Shown here piece by piece: positions 54,312 through 63,215 of a DNA stretch of 64,000 nt (position 1 is the stretch's first letter; every line of letters begins with the position of its first letter). Both the position numbers and the translations under genes were made by a program. A model generated the notes under the pieces. The model was not told the origin of the DNA. It worked only from the letters and a program-made list of their open reading frames with translations, and made no database searches. Source of the stretch: Rhodobacteraceae bacterium KLH11 (GTDB lineage Bacteria > Pseudomonadota > Alphaproteobacteria > Rhodobacterales > Rhodobacteraceae); contig DS999531.1 in assembly GCA_000158135.1 (NCBI GenBank), positions 1,103,059-1,167,058 on the forward strand, read 5' to 3'.

Positions 54312-55859
54312 ATGACAATTCTACGTGCGGCGAAGGCCGCGCTTTTTATCCTGTCGATCGCGACGGGTACCACCGCGCAGGACATCACCCTCACGTCCCA
54401 TGATGGCAAGGTCGAGGTGGTGGGCACCCTGCTGGGCTATGATGGCGAATTCTACCGGGTCGATACCCGGTTTGGCGAGCTGACAGTTGATGGCTCGGGC
54501 GTCACCTGCGACGGACCTGCCTGCCCCAACCTCACCGATTTCGTGGCCGAGCTTCGGTTCTCGGGGTCATCGGTGATGGCTGAAACCCTGCTGCCCGCGC
54601 TGGCCCGGGGGTTTGCCGCGCAGGAAGGGCTGACTGTGTCGCAGTCCGAAGAGCCACATGTATATGCGCTGTATCGTCCTGATCGACAGGCTCCGCTGGC
54701 CCGGTTGGTCTTTCAGGCGACAGACACCGCCCGAGGCTTCTTGGACATGGCCGCAGACACAGCCGATATCGTATTGGCGCAGCGCGAGATTCGCCCGTCT
54801 GAACAGGAAATGGCCCGCGATGCCGGGCTGGGCGACCTGACACAGGCGCGCCGGTCGCGTGTGCTGGCGCTGGATGCGATGGTGCCGATTGTGTCTGACG
54901 ACAATCCGGTACGGCAGATTTCGCTTGCCGATCTGACCCGGGTCTTTTCGACCCAGATCACCAATTGGGCCGAGCTGGGGGGGCCGGATGCGCCCATATC
55001 CCTGCACCTGCCATTGGCTGGGTCCGGGCTGACCCAGGCGGTCGAGGATCTGCTGCTGGCCCCGGCAGGCGCGGAAACGGCCGGGAATATCGCACGCCAC
55101 ATGCGTGGCAGTGATCTGGTTCGCGCCGTGGCAAACGATCCCTTTGCCATCGGCATCGCCAGCCATGCCGAAACGGGGCAGACACGCGCACTGCCCTTGG
55201 CGGGTGGTTGCGGCCATGCGCTAAGCGCCACGCGGCAATCGGTAAAGACCGAAGATTATCCTCTAACCGCACCCTTGTTCCTGTATCTGCCTCAACGGCG
55301 GCTGCCCCGGGCGGCGCGTCAATTCCTTGCCTATGCCCTCAGCGATGCGGCTCAGGTGGTTATCCGGCAGGCCGGGTTTGTCGATCAGTCGCCCGAGATG
55401 ATCGGGATGGGCCTGCAGGGGGACCGGCTGGCCAATGCGATCTCGACCGGCGGCACCGAGGTCGGTCTGGAGGAACTGCAACGGATGATCGAAACACTGC
55501 GCCCGCTGTCGCGGCTGTCCCTGTCATTCCGGTTCGAGCCCGGCTCATCCCATCCTGACGCCCAGTCCCGGTCCAACATACTGCAACTGGCGCAGGCCTT
55601 GGAGAACGGAACGCTTGATGCCAGCCACCTTGCGTTTGTGGGGTTCAGTGATGGGGATGGGGCTGCTGCCAGCAACACGCGCATCGCCCTGCGGCGGGCC
55701 CGGACCGTGCGCAACGCCGTGTTGGGCGCGGTCGAGACCAGCATCCCCGACAGCATCGAGATTACGGTAGAAGGGTTTGGCGAAGCCATGCCCATGGCCT
55801 GCGATGACACTGAATGGGGACGCAAGGTGAACCGCCGGGTCGAGGTCTGGGTCAGATAG
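54312..55859 (+). CDS. Periplasmic PstS-like substrate-binding / OmpA-like fusion protein
   Basis: 515 residues. Signal peptide (MTILRAAKAALFILSIATGT, then TAQDI). An early SHDGKVEVVGTLLGYDGEF stretch is followed by a type II phosphate-binding-protein-like domain (about 75-345; SGSSVMAETLLPALARGF, ADIVLAQREIRPSEQE, VFSTQITNWAELGG). The C terminus (about 385-515) is an OmpA-type peptidoglycan-binding domain: LSFRFEPGSSHPDAQSR, FVGFSDGDGAAASNTRIALRRARTV and the terminal EWGRKVNRRVEVWV. It would tether a ligand-binding domain to the cell wall in the periplasm. Ligand unknown. Confidence 0.88.
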   Translation: MTILRAAKAALFILSIATGTTAQDITLTSHDGKVEVVGTLLGYDGEFYRVDTRFGELTVDGSGVTCDGPACPNLTDFVAELRFSGSSVMAETLLPALARGFAAQEGLTVSQSEEPHVYALYRPDRQAPLARLVFQATDTARGFLDMAADTADIVLAQREIRPSEQEMARDAGLGDLTQARRSRVLALDAMVPIVSDDNPVRQISLADLTRVFSTQITNWAELGGPDAPISLHLPLAGSGLTQAVEDLLLAPAGAETAGNIARHMRGSDLVRAVANDPFAIGIASHAETGQTRALPLAGGCGHALSATRQSVKTEDYPLTAPLFLYLPQRRLPRAARQFLAYALSDAAQVVIRQAGFVDQSPEMIGMGLQGDRLANAISTGGTEVGLEELQRMIETLRPLSRLSLSFRFEPGSSHPDAQSRSNILQLAQALENGTLDASHLAFVGFSDGDGAAASNTRIALRRARTVRNAVLGAVETSIPDSIEITVEGFGEAMPMACDDTEWGRKVNRRVEVWVR

Positions 55860-55862
55860 CGC

Positions 55863-56618
55863 CTATAGGTAACCATGCGAGCGAAAGCTCAGCTCGGCCG
55901 ATTTGCCAATGATCAGATGGTCGTGCAAGGTCAGCCCCAGTGCTGAACAGGCATCCTGAATACGGTTGGTCATGTCAATGTCCGACTGCGAAGGCGTCGG
56001 ATCACCGGACGGGTGATTATGCACCAGAATAAGCGCCGACGCGTTCAGTTCCAGCGCCCGCTTGGCCACCTCACGCGGATAGACGGGTACATGATCCACG
56101 GTCCCTTTTGCCTGTTCCTCATCCGCGATCAGCACATTCTTGCGGTCCAGATAGAACACGCGAAACTGCTCGATCTCGCGGTGGGCCATGGTTGTGTGGC
56201 AATAATCAAGCAATGCATCCCAGCCTGAAAGCACATGACGCTGCATCACCCTTGCCCGCGCCATCCGATGGGCGCAGGCCTCAAGGATTTTCAGATCGGT
56301 GATTACCGTATCTCCAACGCCCTTGATCTGGCGCAGCCGTTCCTCAGGCGCGGTCAGAACACGATTGAAGTCACCGAACGTATCCATCAGCGCACGCGCC
56401 AGCGGTTTCACATCCTGCCGGGGGATGGAACGGAACAGCGCCAGCTCCAACAGCTCATAATCCGGCATCGCGGTTGCGCCGCCCGACATGAACCGTTCGC
56501 GCAGCCGCTTGCGATGGTCTTTGATGTAGGAGGGTAACCGACCCGTTGGCAGCGGCTGCGCTGGCGCTTCGTCCGTATCGAACAGCATGGGGGCTTCGGC
56601 AAAGGCATCCTGTGTCAT
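55863..56618 (-). CDS. radC: RadC family JAMM-domain protein
   Basis: 251 residues from ATG 56618 (AGGGTGA 5 nt upstream; GTG 56627 also in frame). N-terminal helix-hairpin-helix UPF0758 part (LRQIKGVGDTVITDLKILEAC) followed by a JAMM/MPN+ metal-binding fold with LVHNHPSGDPTPSQSDIDMT, His-x-His and Asp ligands. The family is annotated as DNA repair, though that role is disputed. It converges with the OmpA fusion gene, 3 nt apart. Confidence 0.9.
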   Translation of the reverse strand: MTQDAFAEAPMLFDTDEAPAQPLPTGRLPSYIKDHRKRLRERFMSGGATAMPDYELLELALFRSIPRQDVKPLARALMDTFGDFNRVLTAPEERLRQIKGVGDTVITDLKILEACAHRMARARVMQRHVLSGWDALLDYCHTTMAHREIEQFRVFYLDRKNVLIADEEQAKGTVDHVPVYPREVAKRALELNASALILVHNHPSGDPTPSQSDIDMTNRIQDACSALGLTLHDHLIIGKSAELSFRSHGYL

Positions 56619-56654
56619 GAGACTCACCCTGACGCAGAATCGGTTTCCGATTGG

Positions 56655-57389
56655 TTAACGCACCTCACCCGCCATGCGCGCGGTGGCGCGGCGGACTGCC
56701 ATATGCAGCAGGATCGAGAAGACACCCAATGTCAGCATTGCCGCAAACATAAGATCGGTCTTGGCCCGCCCATTGGCCAGCAGCATCAGATATCCCAACC
56801 CCTGCGACGACCCGACCCACTCGCCAATTACCGCCCCGATCGGCGCATAGACCGCCGCCAACCGCATCCCTGATGCCAGCGAGGGCAACGCTGCGGGAAT
56901 ACGGATATGCCAGAGGATCGAACGCTTGCTGACCTGCATCGTGCGGGCCAAATCCAGATAGCCCGGCGGGGTGCGCATCAGCCCATCAAAGAAGGACGAG
57001 GTGATCGGGAAATAGATGATCAGCACCGCCATCGCGACCTTGGACCAAAGACCATAGCCCAGCCACAGCGTCAGCAGCGGTGCCAGCGCAAAGACTGGCA
57101 GAGCCTGCGTGAACACCAACATCGGCTGAACCAGCACCCGCGCCGCCCGCGAACTGGCCAGTTGCAGCGCTGTGATCACGCCCAGAGCCGTCCCACAGGC
57201 AAGCCCGATCAGAACCTCGATGGCGGTTGTCCATGTATGCGTGGCAATCAGCCAACGGCTCTGCCACCAGGTCTCCGCCACGACGGCGGGTCCGGGCAGG
57301 ATGAACTTCGGCAGCCCGGCCACCGAGACGATACCCTGCCAGATGGCAATGGCGAACACTGTCGCGGCAAGCGCCGAGAGATACCTCAT
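56655..57389 (-). CDS. thiX: Pyrimidine-precursor ABC transporter permease ThiX
   Basis: 244 residues, six membrane helices. SsuC/TauC-type permease with the EAA-like loop LARTMQVSKRSILWHIRIPAALPSLASGMRLAA. Last gene of the thiamine operon and overlapping thiZ by 4 nt. It carries formyl-aminopyrimidine across the inner membrane with ThiY and ThiZ, so that degraded thiamine is salvaged. Assignment rests on family and operon position. Confidence 0.88.
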   Translation of the reverse strand: MRYLSALAATVFAIAIWQGIVSVAGLPKFILPGPAVVAETWWQSRWLIATHTWTTAIEVLIGLACGTALGVITALQLASSRAARVLVQPMLVFTQALPVFALAPLLTLWLGYGLWSKVAMAVLIIYFPITSSFFDGLMRTPPGYLDLARTMQVSKRSILWHIRIPAALPSLASGMRLAAVYAPIGAVIGEWVGSSQGLGYLMLLANGRAKTDLMFAAMLTLGVFSILLHMAVRRATARMAGEVR

Positions 57390-58114
57390 GCCACCTCCTC
57401 GCGCAGAAGCCTGAGCAGAGCACCTTGTGTCTCAAGTGTCTCAAGGTCATCCACATGCCGCGGTGCAGGGGCCTTTGGCGGATCGCAGAGGGTCAGACCC
57501 TGCTGCGTCATCACGATGATCGAATGGCCCAGCCGCGCGGCCTCACCCGGATCATGGGTGACCAGCAGAACGGTGCGGCCCTGCAGCGCTTCGGCGGCGA
57601 GGTCCTGCATATCGGCGCGGGTACGGGCGTCGAGGGCCGAGAACGGCTCGTCCAGCAGCACAATGGGGCGGTCTTCCATCAACGTGCGGGCAAGCGCCAC
57701 CCGCTGGCGTTGTCCGCCAGACAGCTCAGCGGGCTTTTTGGTCATATGATCCTGCAGCCGCATCCGCTCGATCAGGTGGTCGCGGCGCTCCTGGTTCACC
57801 GTTTCGCCGCGCAACCGCGCACCCAGAGAGACGTTCTGTGCCACCGTCGCCCACGGCAACAGCAAGTCATCCTGCGCCATATAAGCCACCCGATCCGGCA
57901 CCGAGCGCCCGTCGCTGGCGGTGATCTGACCCAAAAATTCGGCCCCGGTTTCAAGCCCGGCAATCAAACGTAGAACGGTGGTTTTACCAACGCCCGATCC
58001 GCCCAGCAGACAGGTCCACGCCCCGGCCCCGAGGGTCAGGGTCAACGGTGCGAATAAAGTCGCGCCGTTGATGGTGGCCGTGCCGCTGATGGACAGATCG
58101 GGCGCGGGTGTCAC
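57386..58114 (-). CDS. thiZ: Pyrimidine-precursor ABC transporter ATPase ThiZ
   Basis: 242 residues from GTG 58114, whose GTGA overlaps the tenA stop. Walker A LLGGSGVGKTTVL, signature ELSGGQRQRVALARTLM and Walker B RPIVLLDEPFSALD. The tail (ETQGALLRLLREEVA) overlaps thiX. Powers the ThiXYZ importer. Confidence 0.9.
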   Translation of the reverse strand: MTPAPDLSISGTATINGATLFAPLTLTLGAGAWTCLLGGSGVGKTTVLRLIAGLETGAEFLGQITASDGRSVPDRVAYMAQDDLLLPWATVAQNVSLGARLRGETVNQERRDHLIERMRLQDHMTKKPAELSGGQRQRVALARTLMEDRPIVLLDEPFSALDARTRADMQDLAAEALQGRTVLLVTHDPGEAARLGHSIIVMTQQGLTLCDPPKAPAPRHVDDLETLETQGALLRLLREEVA

Positions 58115-58785
58115 GGGGTCAGGCCCATTTGCCAGAAATTGGCCTCCAGCTCGGTTGCTGTTTGGAACGTCCGGCACAAGCGATCCCAGCGCGGCGAGGT
58201 TTCGAAATCTGCACCAATTCGACGTGTTAGAGCCTGATCCAGCAGCTCTCCGACCGCCTTGCATGCACCCTGATACTCTGCACCGGCATAGGTGTTGATC
58301 CAGTCGCGATAGGTCTGCGAGGTTGCCTCAGATGCCAGCCGCGTGCCGATCTCGCCATAGCCCATCACACAAGGCGCAAGGGCCGCCAGCAGGTCGAGCA
58401 GATCGCCGCTATACCCGGCCTCCAGCACAAAGCGGGTATAGGCGAGGTTCTCGGCCCGCTCGGGGGTGGCGAAGAGCTCTTCCTGAGAAATCCCGGCGGC
58501 CTCGCAAATGCCGATATGCAGCTGCATTTCTTCGGCCACCAAGGCGTTCACTGTGCCCACAGCGGTCAGCATCTCGGAATGCGTCTCGGATTTCACCACC
58601 GCGAGCGCCCAGGCGCGGGAGAAGTGGATCAGGAACACGTAATCCTGCCGCAGATAATGCAGAAACGCCGCGCGCGGCAGTGTCCCGTCTTTCAGACCTT
58701 CGACAAAGGCGTGGCGGGTGTAATCCCGCCATGGGCCCTCGGCCGCATTCCGCATCAGGGTGAAAGCTTTGCCATATCTGTTCAT
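58111..58785 (-). CDS. tenA: Aminopyrimidine aminohydrolase TenA
   Basis: 224 residues, all-helical TenA/THI-4 fold. Family landmarks: FLHYLRQDYVFLIHFSRAWA, the conserved Tyr/Cys region LAALAPCVMGYGEIG (nucleophilic Cys) and WINTYAGAEYQGACKAV. It removes the amino group from 4-amino-5-aminomethyl-2-methylpyrimidine to give HMP, completing salvage of thiamine breakdown products delivered by ThiXYZ. Tightly placed between thiY and thiZ. Confidence 0.93.
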   Translation of the reverse strand: MNRYGKAFTLMRNAAEGPWRDYTRHAFVEGLKDGTLPRAAFLHYLRQDYVFLIHFSRAWALAVVKSETHSEMLTAVGTVNALVAEEMQLHIGICEAAGISQEELFATPERAENLAYTRFVLEAGYSGDLLDLLAALAPCVMGYGEIGTRLASEATSQTYRDWINTYAGAEYQGACKAVGELLDQALTRRIGADFETSPRWDRLCRTFQTATELEANFWQMGLTP

Positions 58786-59717
58786 TGCGCGGTCACGTCA
58801 ATGGCGATGTCACTGACCGGGTTCAGGCTGTTGATCATGCCGCTGTCTTTCAGGAACCGCTCGAACCGCGCATAACGACCCGCATCAAAACCCGCTGGAC
58901 GCAGGGCGAAACGCGGCAGAGTATCGACCCAGGCGCGTGCATTCAGCTCATCCTGCAATTCGGGCGAGGTCGCGGCAAAAATCTCCCAGCTTTTTTCCGG
59001 GTTATTGACGATATACTGGGTCGCCTTCTCGGTCGCAGCAAGGAAGCGGGCAACCTTGTCTGCATCCATCGTGTCAGGATTGGCAACATAGATCAGTTCG
59101 TCATACGAGGGGATGCCTTCCTCTTCGATATAGAAACAACGCCCCGCGACACCTTCGATATCCATCTGGTTCAGTTCGAAATTGCGAAACGCACCAATGA
59201 CAGCGTCCACCTGACCGGTCATCAGCGATGGGGACAGCGAGAAATTGACGTTGATCATCTCAATCTCATCCAGACCGATGTCATGCTGACCCAGCAGAGT
59301 GGTCAGGATCGCCTCTTCCACACCGGCGACCGAGAAACCGATTTTCTTGCCACGCAGATCAGCCAGCGATTCGATCGGACCGTCTTCCAGCACCAGCAGG
59401 CAGTTCAGCGGCGTGGCAACCAGCGTACCAACCCGTTTCAGCGGCAGACCTTCGTGAATCTGCAGGTGCAGCTGCGGCTGGTAGGACACAGCCAGATCGG
59501 CCTGACCGGCAGCCACCAGACGCGGCGGGGCCGACGGGTCAGCGGGCGGGACGATTTCAACCTCAAGCCCCTCATCAGCGAAGTAACCGTTTTCCTGCGC
59601 CACAATGATCGGCCCATGGTCGGGGTTCACGAACCAGTCCAGCAGAACGGTCATCTTGTCCTCGGCCCAGGCCGGCGCGGCGGCCAGCAGGGCGATGGCT
59701 GTGATCAGTTTCTTCAT
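58782..59717 (-). CDS. thiY: Pyrimidine-precursor substrate-binding protein ThiY (NMT1-like)
   Basis: 311 residues from ATG 59717, signal peptide MKKLITAIALLAAAPAWAED. NMT1/THI5-like periplasmic binding fold: KMTVLLDWFVNPDHGPIIVAQ at the start, GYFADEGLEVEIVPPADPSA and SYQPQLHLQIHEGLPLKRVGTLV. Binds N-formyl-4-amino-5-aminomethyl-2-methylpyrimidine in this family. The 20-nt gap from thiF suggests it continues the biosynthetic operon. Overlaps tenA by 4 nt. Confidence 0.93.
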   Translation of the reverse strand: MKKLITAIALLAAAPAWAEDKMTVLLDWFVNPDHGPIIVAQENGYFADEGLEVEIVPPADPSAPPRLVAAGQADLAVSYQPQLHLQIHEGLPLKRVGTLVATPLNCLLVLEDGPIESLADLRGKKIGFSVAGVEEAILTTLLGQHDIGLDEIEMINVNFSLSPSLMTGQVDAVIGAFRNFELNQMDIEGVAGRCFYIEEEGIPSYDELIYVANPDTMDADKVARFLAATEKATQYIVNNPEKSWEIFAATSPELQDELNARAWVDTLPRFALRPAGFDAGRYARFERFLKDSGMINSLNPVSDIAIDVTAQ

Positions 59718-59737
59718 GTCTCGCGTTTCCTTTACGT

Positions 59738-60703
59738 TCAGGAGGTTGAAGCCGCGACGAGGACAATCTCGCCCGGCCAATTCAGTTGGACTTGTTCGGC
59801 AGCACGCCAGGCACGCAGACCGGTGGCACAGCAAAGCGCCAGTCTTTTCCCGTTATTAGGGTCTATTTTATTCAGATCTTCGGGCGAGATCCGCTCTGCG
59901 CGTGGATGGGCTGGTGTTGGGGCCTCATCCACGTCGCGCAAGTCGATAATCTGGTCATCATCCATGAGCTGGTTGGCCGAAAGAAAGCGAAAACAGCGAT
60001 TTGGTTCGGGCGCATCGTCAAACCTGAAACCACTGCTGTGCAATGTGCGCGCATCATATTGCACCATCTGACCTAAAGGAGAGGGCCCAAACCCCAAAAG
60101 CAGGTTCAACGCCATCTGCGCCTGCATCGCACCGATCGCCCCCACCACCGGTCCCAATACGCCCGCCGTGGCGCAACTGGCGCCGCTGTCGGGTGCATCA
60201 GGGAACAACGCGCGCAATGACGGCGCACCGCCACAAAAGCCCCCGACATATCCTGACAAGCCAAGCACCGACGCGCTGATCAGCGGTTTGTCCTGACCCA
60301 GGCAGGTGTCTGACAGGATATAGCTGGCTGCGTAGCTGTCTGCGCAATCCAGAATCACATCCGCTTGGGCGACCACAGAAGCCGCATTCTTGCTTGTTAG
60401 AGACTGTTTTCGAGCAATGATATCAGTTTCACTGTTCAATGCACGGCACCTGTCAGCCGCGACATCTGCTTTGGGTCGCCCGCAATCCGCCTCGGTAAAC
60501 AAGGTCTGGCGATGCAGGTTTGACAGATCAACCGTATCGCCATCCATAATCGTGATCCGCCCGATGCCAGCCCCTGCCAATAACGGCAAAACCGGAGCAG
60601 CCAGCCCCCCAGCCCCAACAACGAGTACATGCGCCGACGCGAGACGCGCCTGCCCCTTTGCCCCAACCTCGGGCAGCAATATCTGGCGGGCATAACGGCT
60701 CAT
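59738..60703 (-). CDS. thiF: ThiF-type adenylyltransferase with C-terminal rhodanese domain
   Basis: 321 residues from ATG 60703, overlapping the thiE stop. E1-like domain (1-235): RYARQILLPEVGAKGQARL, nucleotide-binding VVGAGGLAAPVLPLL, DLSNLHRQTLF and catalytic-Cys region DSGASCATAGVLGPVVGAIG. It adenylates the ThiS C-terminal Gly for sulphur transfer. The tail (about 255-321) has IIDLRDVDEAPTPAHPRAERI and CCATGLRAWRAA, a rhodanese-type Cys loop. The CxxC zinc pairs of E. coli ThiF appear degenerate: single Cys at GGFCGG and NRCFRF. Confidence 0.9.
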   Translation of the reverse strand: MSRYARQILLPEVGAKGQARLASAHVLVVGAGGLAAPVLPLLAGAGIGRITIMDGDTVDLSNLHRQTLFTEADCGRPKADVAADRCRALNSETDIIARKQSLTSKNAASVVAQADVILDCADSYAASYILSDTCLGQDKPLISASVLGLSGYVGGFCGGAPSLRALFPDAPDSGASCATAGVLGPVVGAIGAMQAQMALNLLLGFGPSPLGQMVQYDARTLHSSGFRFDDAPEPNRCFRFLSANQLMDDDQIIDLRDVDEAPTPAHPRAERISPEDLNKIDPNNGKRLALCCATGLRAWRAAEQVQLNWPGEIVLVAASTS

Positions 60704-61296
60704 CTGGTGGCCTCGATCCATTCACGCACGCGCGCCTCGGGGTTGACGTTCAGCGTGATGTCCGTGACGGCTGAAACGATATCCGCCCCTGCATCCAATA
60801 CACCCGCCGCGCGTTCGACGCTCATCCCGCCGATCCCGACCAGAGGAATATCGCCCAGACGCGCCTTCCATTCGGTTACACGCGGCAAACCCTGCTGATG
60901 CCATTTCATCTTTTTCAGGATAGTCGGATAGACCGGGCCCAGCGCGACATAGTCCGGACCCATGGTCAGAACACGCTCAAGCTCATCATCATCATGGGTT
61001 GAAACACCCAGTTTCAGACCCGCTTTTTGAATGACCTTCAGATCAGCATCATCCAAATCCTCTTGCCCCAGATGAATCCAGTCGCAGCCCAGATCAATCG
61101 CAATCTGCCAATGATCATTCACCACCAGAACAGCATCATGCGCCCGGCAGAGATCACGCGAGATCGCAATCTGCCGACGCATCACATCATCGGGCTGATC
61201 CTTGATGCGCAGCTGCACCAGTTTCACACCCAGCGGCAACATCCGTCGCAGCCAGTCCGAATGGTCAAATATCGGGTAAAACCGATCAAGCGTCAT
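60700..61296 (-). CDS. thiE: Thiamine-phosphate synthase
   Basis: 198 residues. Joins HMP-pyrophosphate and thiazole phosphate into thiamine phosphate. TIM-barrel with [42 protein letters not shown] and [23 protein letters not shown] (phosphate grip). Overlaps thiG (ATGA) and thiF. Confidence 0.94.
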   Translation of the reverse strand: MTLDRFYPIFDHSDWLRRMLPLGVKLVQLRIKDQPDDVMRRQIAISRDLCRAHDAVLVVNDHWQIAIDLGCDWIHLGQEDLDDADLKVIQKAGLKLGVSTHDDDELERVLTMGPDYVALGPVYPTILKKMKWHQQGLPRVTEWKARLGDIPLVGIGGMSVERAAGVLDAGADIVSAVTDITLNVNPEARVREWIEATR

Positions 61297-62057
61297 GACA
61301 GAAAGGCCTTTCCGATAACTGGGGTCGAGGGTTCAGCCATATCGCGCGCCTCGATCGGGTCGGCCTGATGGGCCAACCAACCGGCCTCAATGGCGCGTAT
61401 CATGGCCCTGGCCATCAGAACCGGATCGCCCGCGCGGGCCACTGCGGTGTTCAGCAGCACCGCGTCATAGCCCAGTTCCATCGCATGGGCGGCGTGGCTG
61501 GGCAGGCCAATCCCGGCATCAATGACCAACGGCACGTCCGGGAACTCGGCCCGCATCGCACGTAGGGCATATTCATTGTTCAGCCCCCGCCCCGAACCAA
61601 TAGGCGCACCCCAGGGCATCAACACTTCACACCCGGCCTCAAGCAGGCGTTCGCCCACGATCAGATCGTCGGTGGTATAGGGAAACACCTGAAACCCGTC
61701 TTCGGTCAGAATGCGGGCGGCTTCGACCAGTTGGAATACGTCCGGTTGCAGGCTGTCGGTATGGCCGATCAGCTCCAGCTTGATCCAGGGCGTATCGAAC
61801 ACTTCGCGGGCCATCTGCGCGGTGGTCACGGCCTCTTTCACCGTATGGCATCCGGCCGTATTGGGCAGGATCAGAACGCCCAGATCGCGGATCATCCGCC
61901 AAAAGGTCTGGCCCGCACCGGATTCACGCCGCAGCGATACCGTCGCCACCCCGGCACCGCTTTCGCGAAAGGCCTGTTCCAAAATGGCCGGGCTGGGATA
62001 TTGCGCAGTGCCCAGCATCAACGGGTTGGGCAATTCGGTGCCATAAAACGTTTTCAC
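61293..62057 (-). CDS. thiG: Thiazole synthase
   Basis: 254 residues. Builds the thiazole ring from DXP, dehydroglycine and ThiS-thiocarboxylate. Schiff-base lysine in [11 protein letters not shown]; phosphate sites in [20 protein letters not shown] and [32 protein letters not shown]. Starts 2 nt after the thiS stop, and its stop overlaps thiE. Confidence 0.95.
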   Translation of the reverse strand: MKTFYGTELPNPLMLGTAQYPSPAILEQAFRESGAGVATVSLRRESGAGQTFWRMIRDLGVLILPNTAGCHTVKEAVTTAQMAREVFDTPWIKLELIGHTDSLQPDVFQLVEAARILTEDGFQVFPYTTDDLIVGERLLEAGCEVLMPWGAPIGSGRGLNNEYALRAMRAEFPDVPLVIDAGIGLPSHAAHAMELGYDAVLLNTAVARAGDPVLMARAMIRAIEAGWLAHQADPIEARDMAEPSTPVIGKAFLS

Positions 62058-62059
62058 CC

Positions 62060-62254
62060 TCAGCCCCCCTGCATCGGTGCAACGACCTCAACCCGGTCAC
62101 CATCCGACAATCGGTGGGCGATACGCAGGCTTGAGGGTACAAACTCTTCATTCACAGCAGTGGCAACACGGCCCGAAAATTCGCGTTCCGCCAACAGCTC
62201 TGACAGGGTTTCAGCGCGCACATCCAAGGCTTCGCCGTTAAGCACAATCTTCAT
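62060..62254 (-). CDS. thiS: Sulphur carrier protein ThiS
   Basis: 64 residues from ATG 62254. Ubiquitin-like fold ending in the functional Gly-Gly ([10 protein letters not shown]), which ThiF adenylates and a sulphurtransferase converts to thiocarboxylate. Overlaps the end of thiO by 17 nt. Confidence 0.93.
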   Translation of the reverse strand: MKIVLNGEALDVRAETLSELLAEREFSGRVATAVNEEFVPSSLRIAHRLSDGDRVEVVAPMQGG

Positions 62255-63215
62255 CAACCATCTCCGAATGTTTGTTTTCCAACGCCAGATCCGCCACCCC
62301 TTGGGCCAGCGCGGGCGCAAGCAGATACCCGTGGCGATAGAGGCCATTTGCGAAGATCACCCCGCCCAATCGCCGAACCCGAGGCAAGTTGTCCGGGAAC
62401 GCCGGACGCAGATCGACACCGATCTCCAGCACCTCAGCCTCGCCAAAGGCGGGGTTCAGGGCATATGCCGCGCTGAGCAGCTCCAGCATCGAACGGGCGG
62501 TGATACGGCTGCTGTCTTCGGCTTCGATCATCGTCGCACCCAGCATGTAGATGCCATCGCCGCGCGGCACGATATAGAGAGGCATCCGGGGGTGCAGCAG
62601 GCGCACGGGTCGCGTCAGCGACACATCAGGGCAACGGATAACCAGCATCTCACCTTTCACGCCACGCAGATCATGCAGCATGTCACGGGCATGCAGACCC
62701 CGACAATCAATGGCATTCGCAAGATGCCCGGGTGCGGGTCCATGATGAAACGTAACGCCGTTGTCCCGCAGCTGGTGGTAAAGATCATGAAGCGCCTGAC
62801 GAGGATCGATATGCGCCTCAGCCTCGAAATACAGGCCTTTCCCAAACGCGCCCAAATCCGGCTCTAATGCTCTAATTTCGTCGCGATTGATCTCGGAATA
62901 CCCGTCAGTACGCCGCGCGAACCGGCGCAGATCAGGCAGGTCACGCGCATTGGCTACAACAAGTGTGCCACAGCGGTGCACCTGCGTTCGGGCAGCCCAC
63001 CAGTCAATGGCCGCCTGACCCAATCGCAGCACCGGTTCCTCCGCATTTTCGTATTCACACCATGGCGCAAGCATGCCGCCCGCCCACCATGAGCACCCAT
63101 GTGGCCCCGGCGGGCCAGCAGGATCGAACAACTGCACCTGCGCCCCCCGGGCCACCAATTCGCTGGCCACCGCCAGACCTGCAACACCGGCCCCTATGAC
63201 GGACCAGACTGTCAT
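62238..63215 (-). CDS. thiO: Glycine oxidase ThiO (FAD-dependent)
   Basis: 325 residues. Oxidises glycine to iminoglycine for thiazole formation; replaces ThiH in aerobes. FAD-binding VIGAGVAGLAVASELVARGAQV (start) and DAO-type GDGIYMLGATMIEAEDSSRITARSMLELL and RPAFPDNLPRVRRLGGVIFANGLYRHGYLLAPAL at the C terminus. ATGA overlap with thiD. Confidence 0.92.
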   Translation of the reverse strand: MTVWSVIGAGVAGLAVASELVARGAQVQLFDPAGPPGPHGCSWWAGGMLAPWCEYENAEEPVLRLGQAAIDWWAARTQVHRCGTLVVANARDLPDLRRFARRTDGYSEINRDEIRALEPDLGAFGKGLYFEAEAHIDPRQALHDLYHQLRDNGVTFHHGPAPGHLANAIDCRGLHARDMLHDLRGVKGEMLVIRCPDVSLTRPVRLLHPRMPLYIVPRGDGIYMLGATMIEAEDSSRITARSMLELLSAAYALNPAFGEAEVLEIGVDLRPAFPDNLPRVRRLGGVIFANGLYRHGYLLAPALAQGVADLALENKHSEMVDEDCA

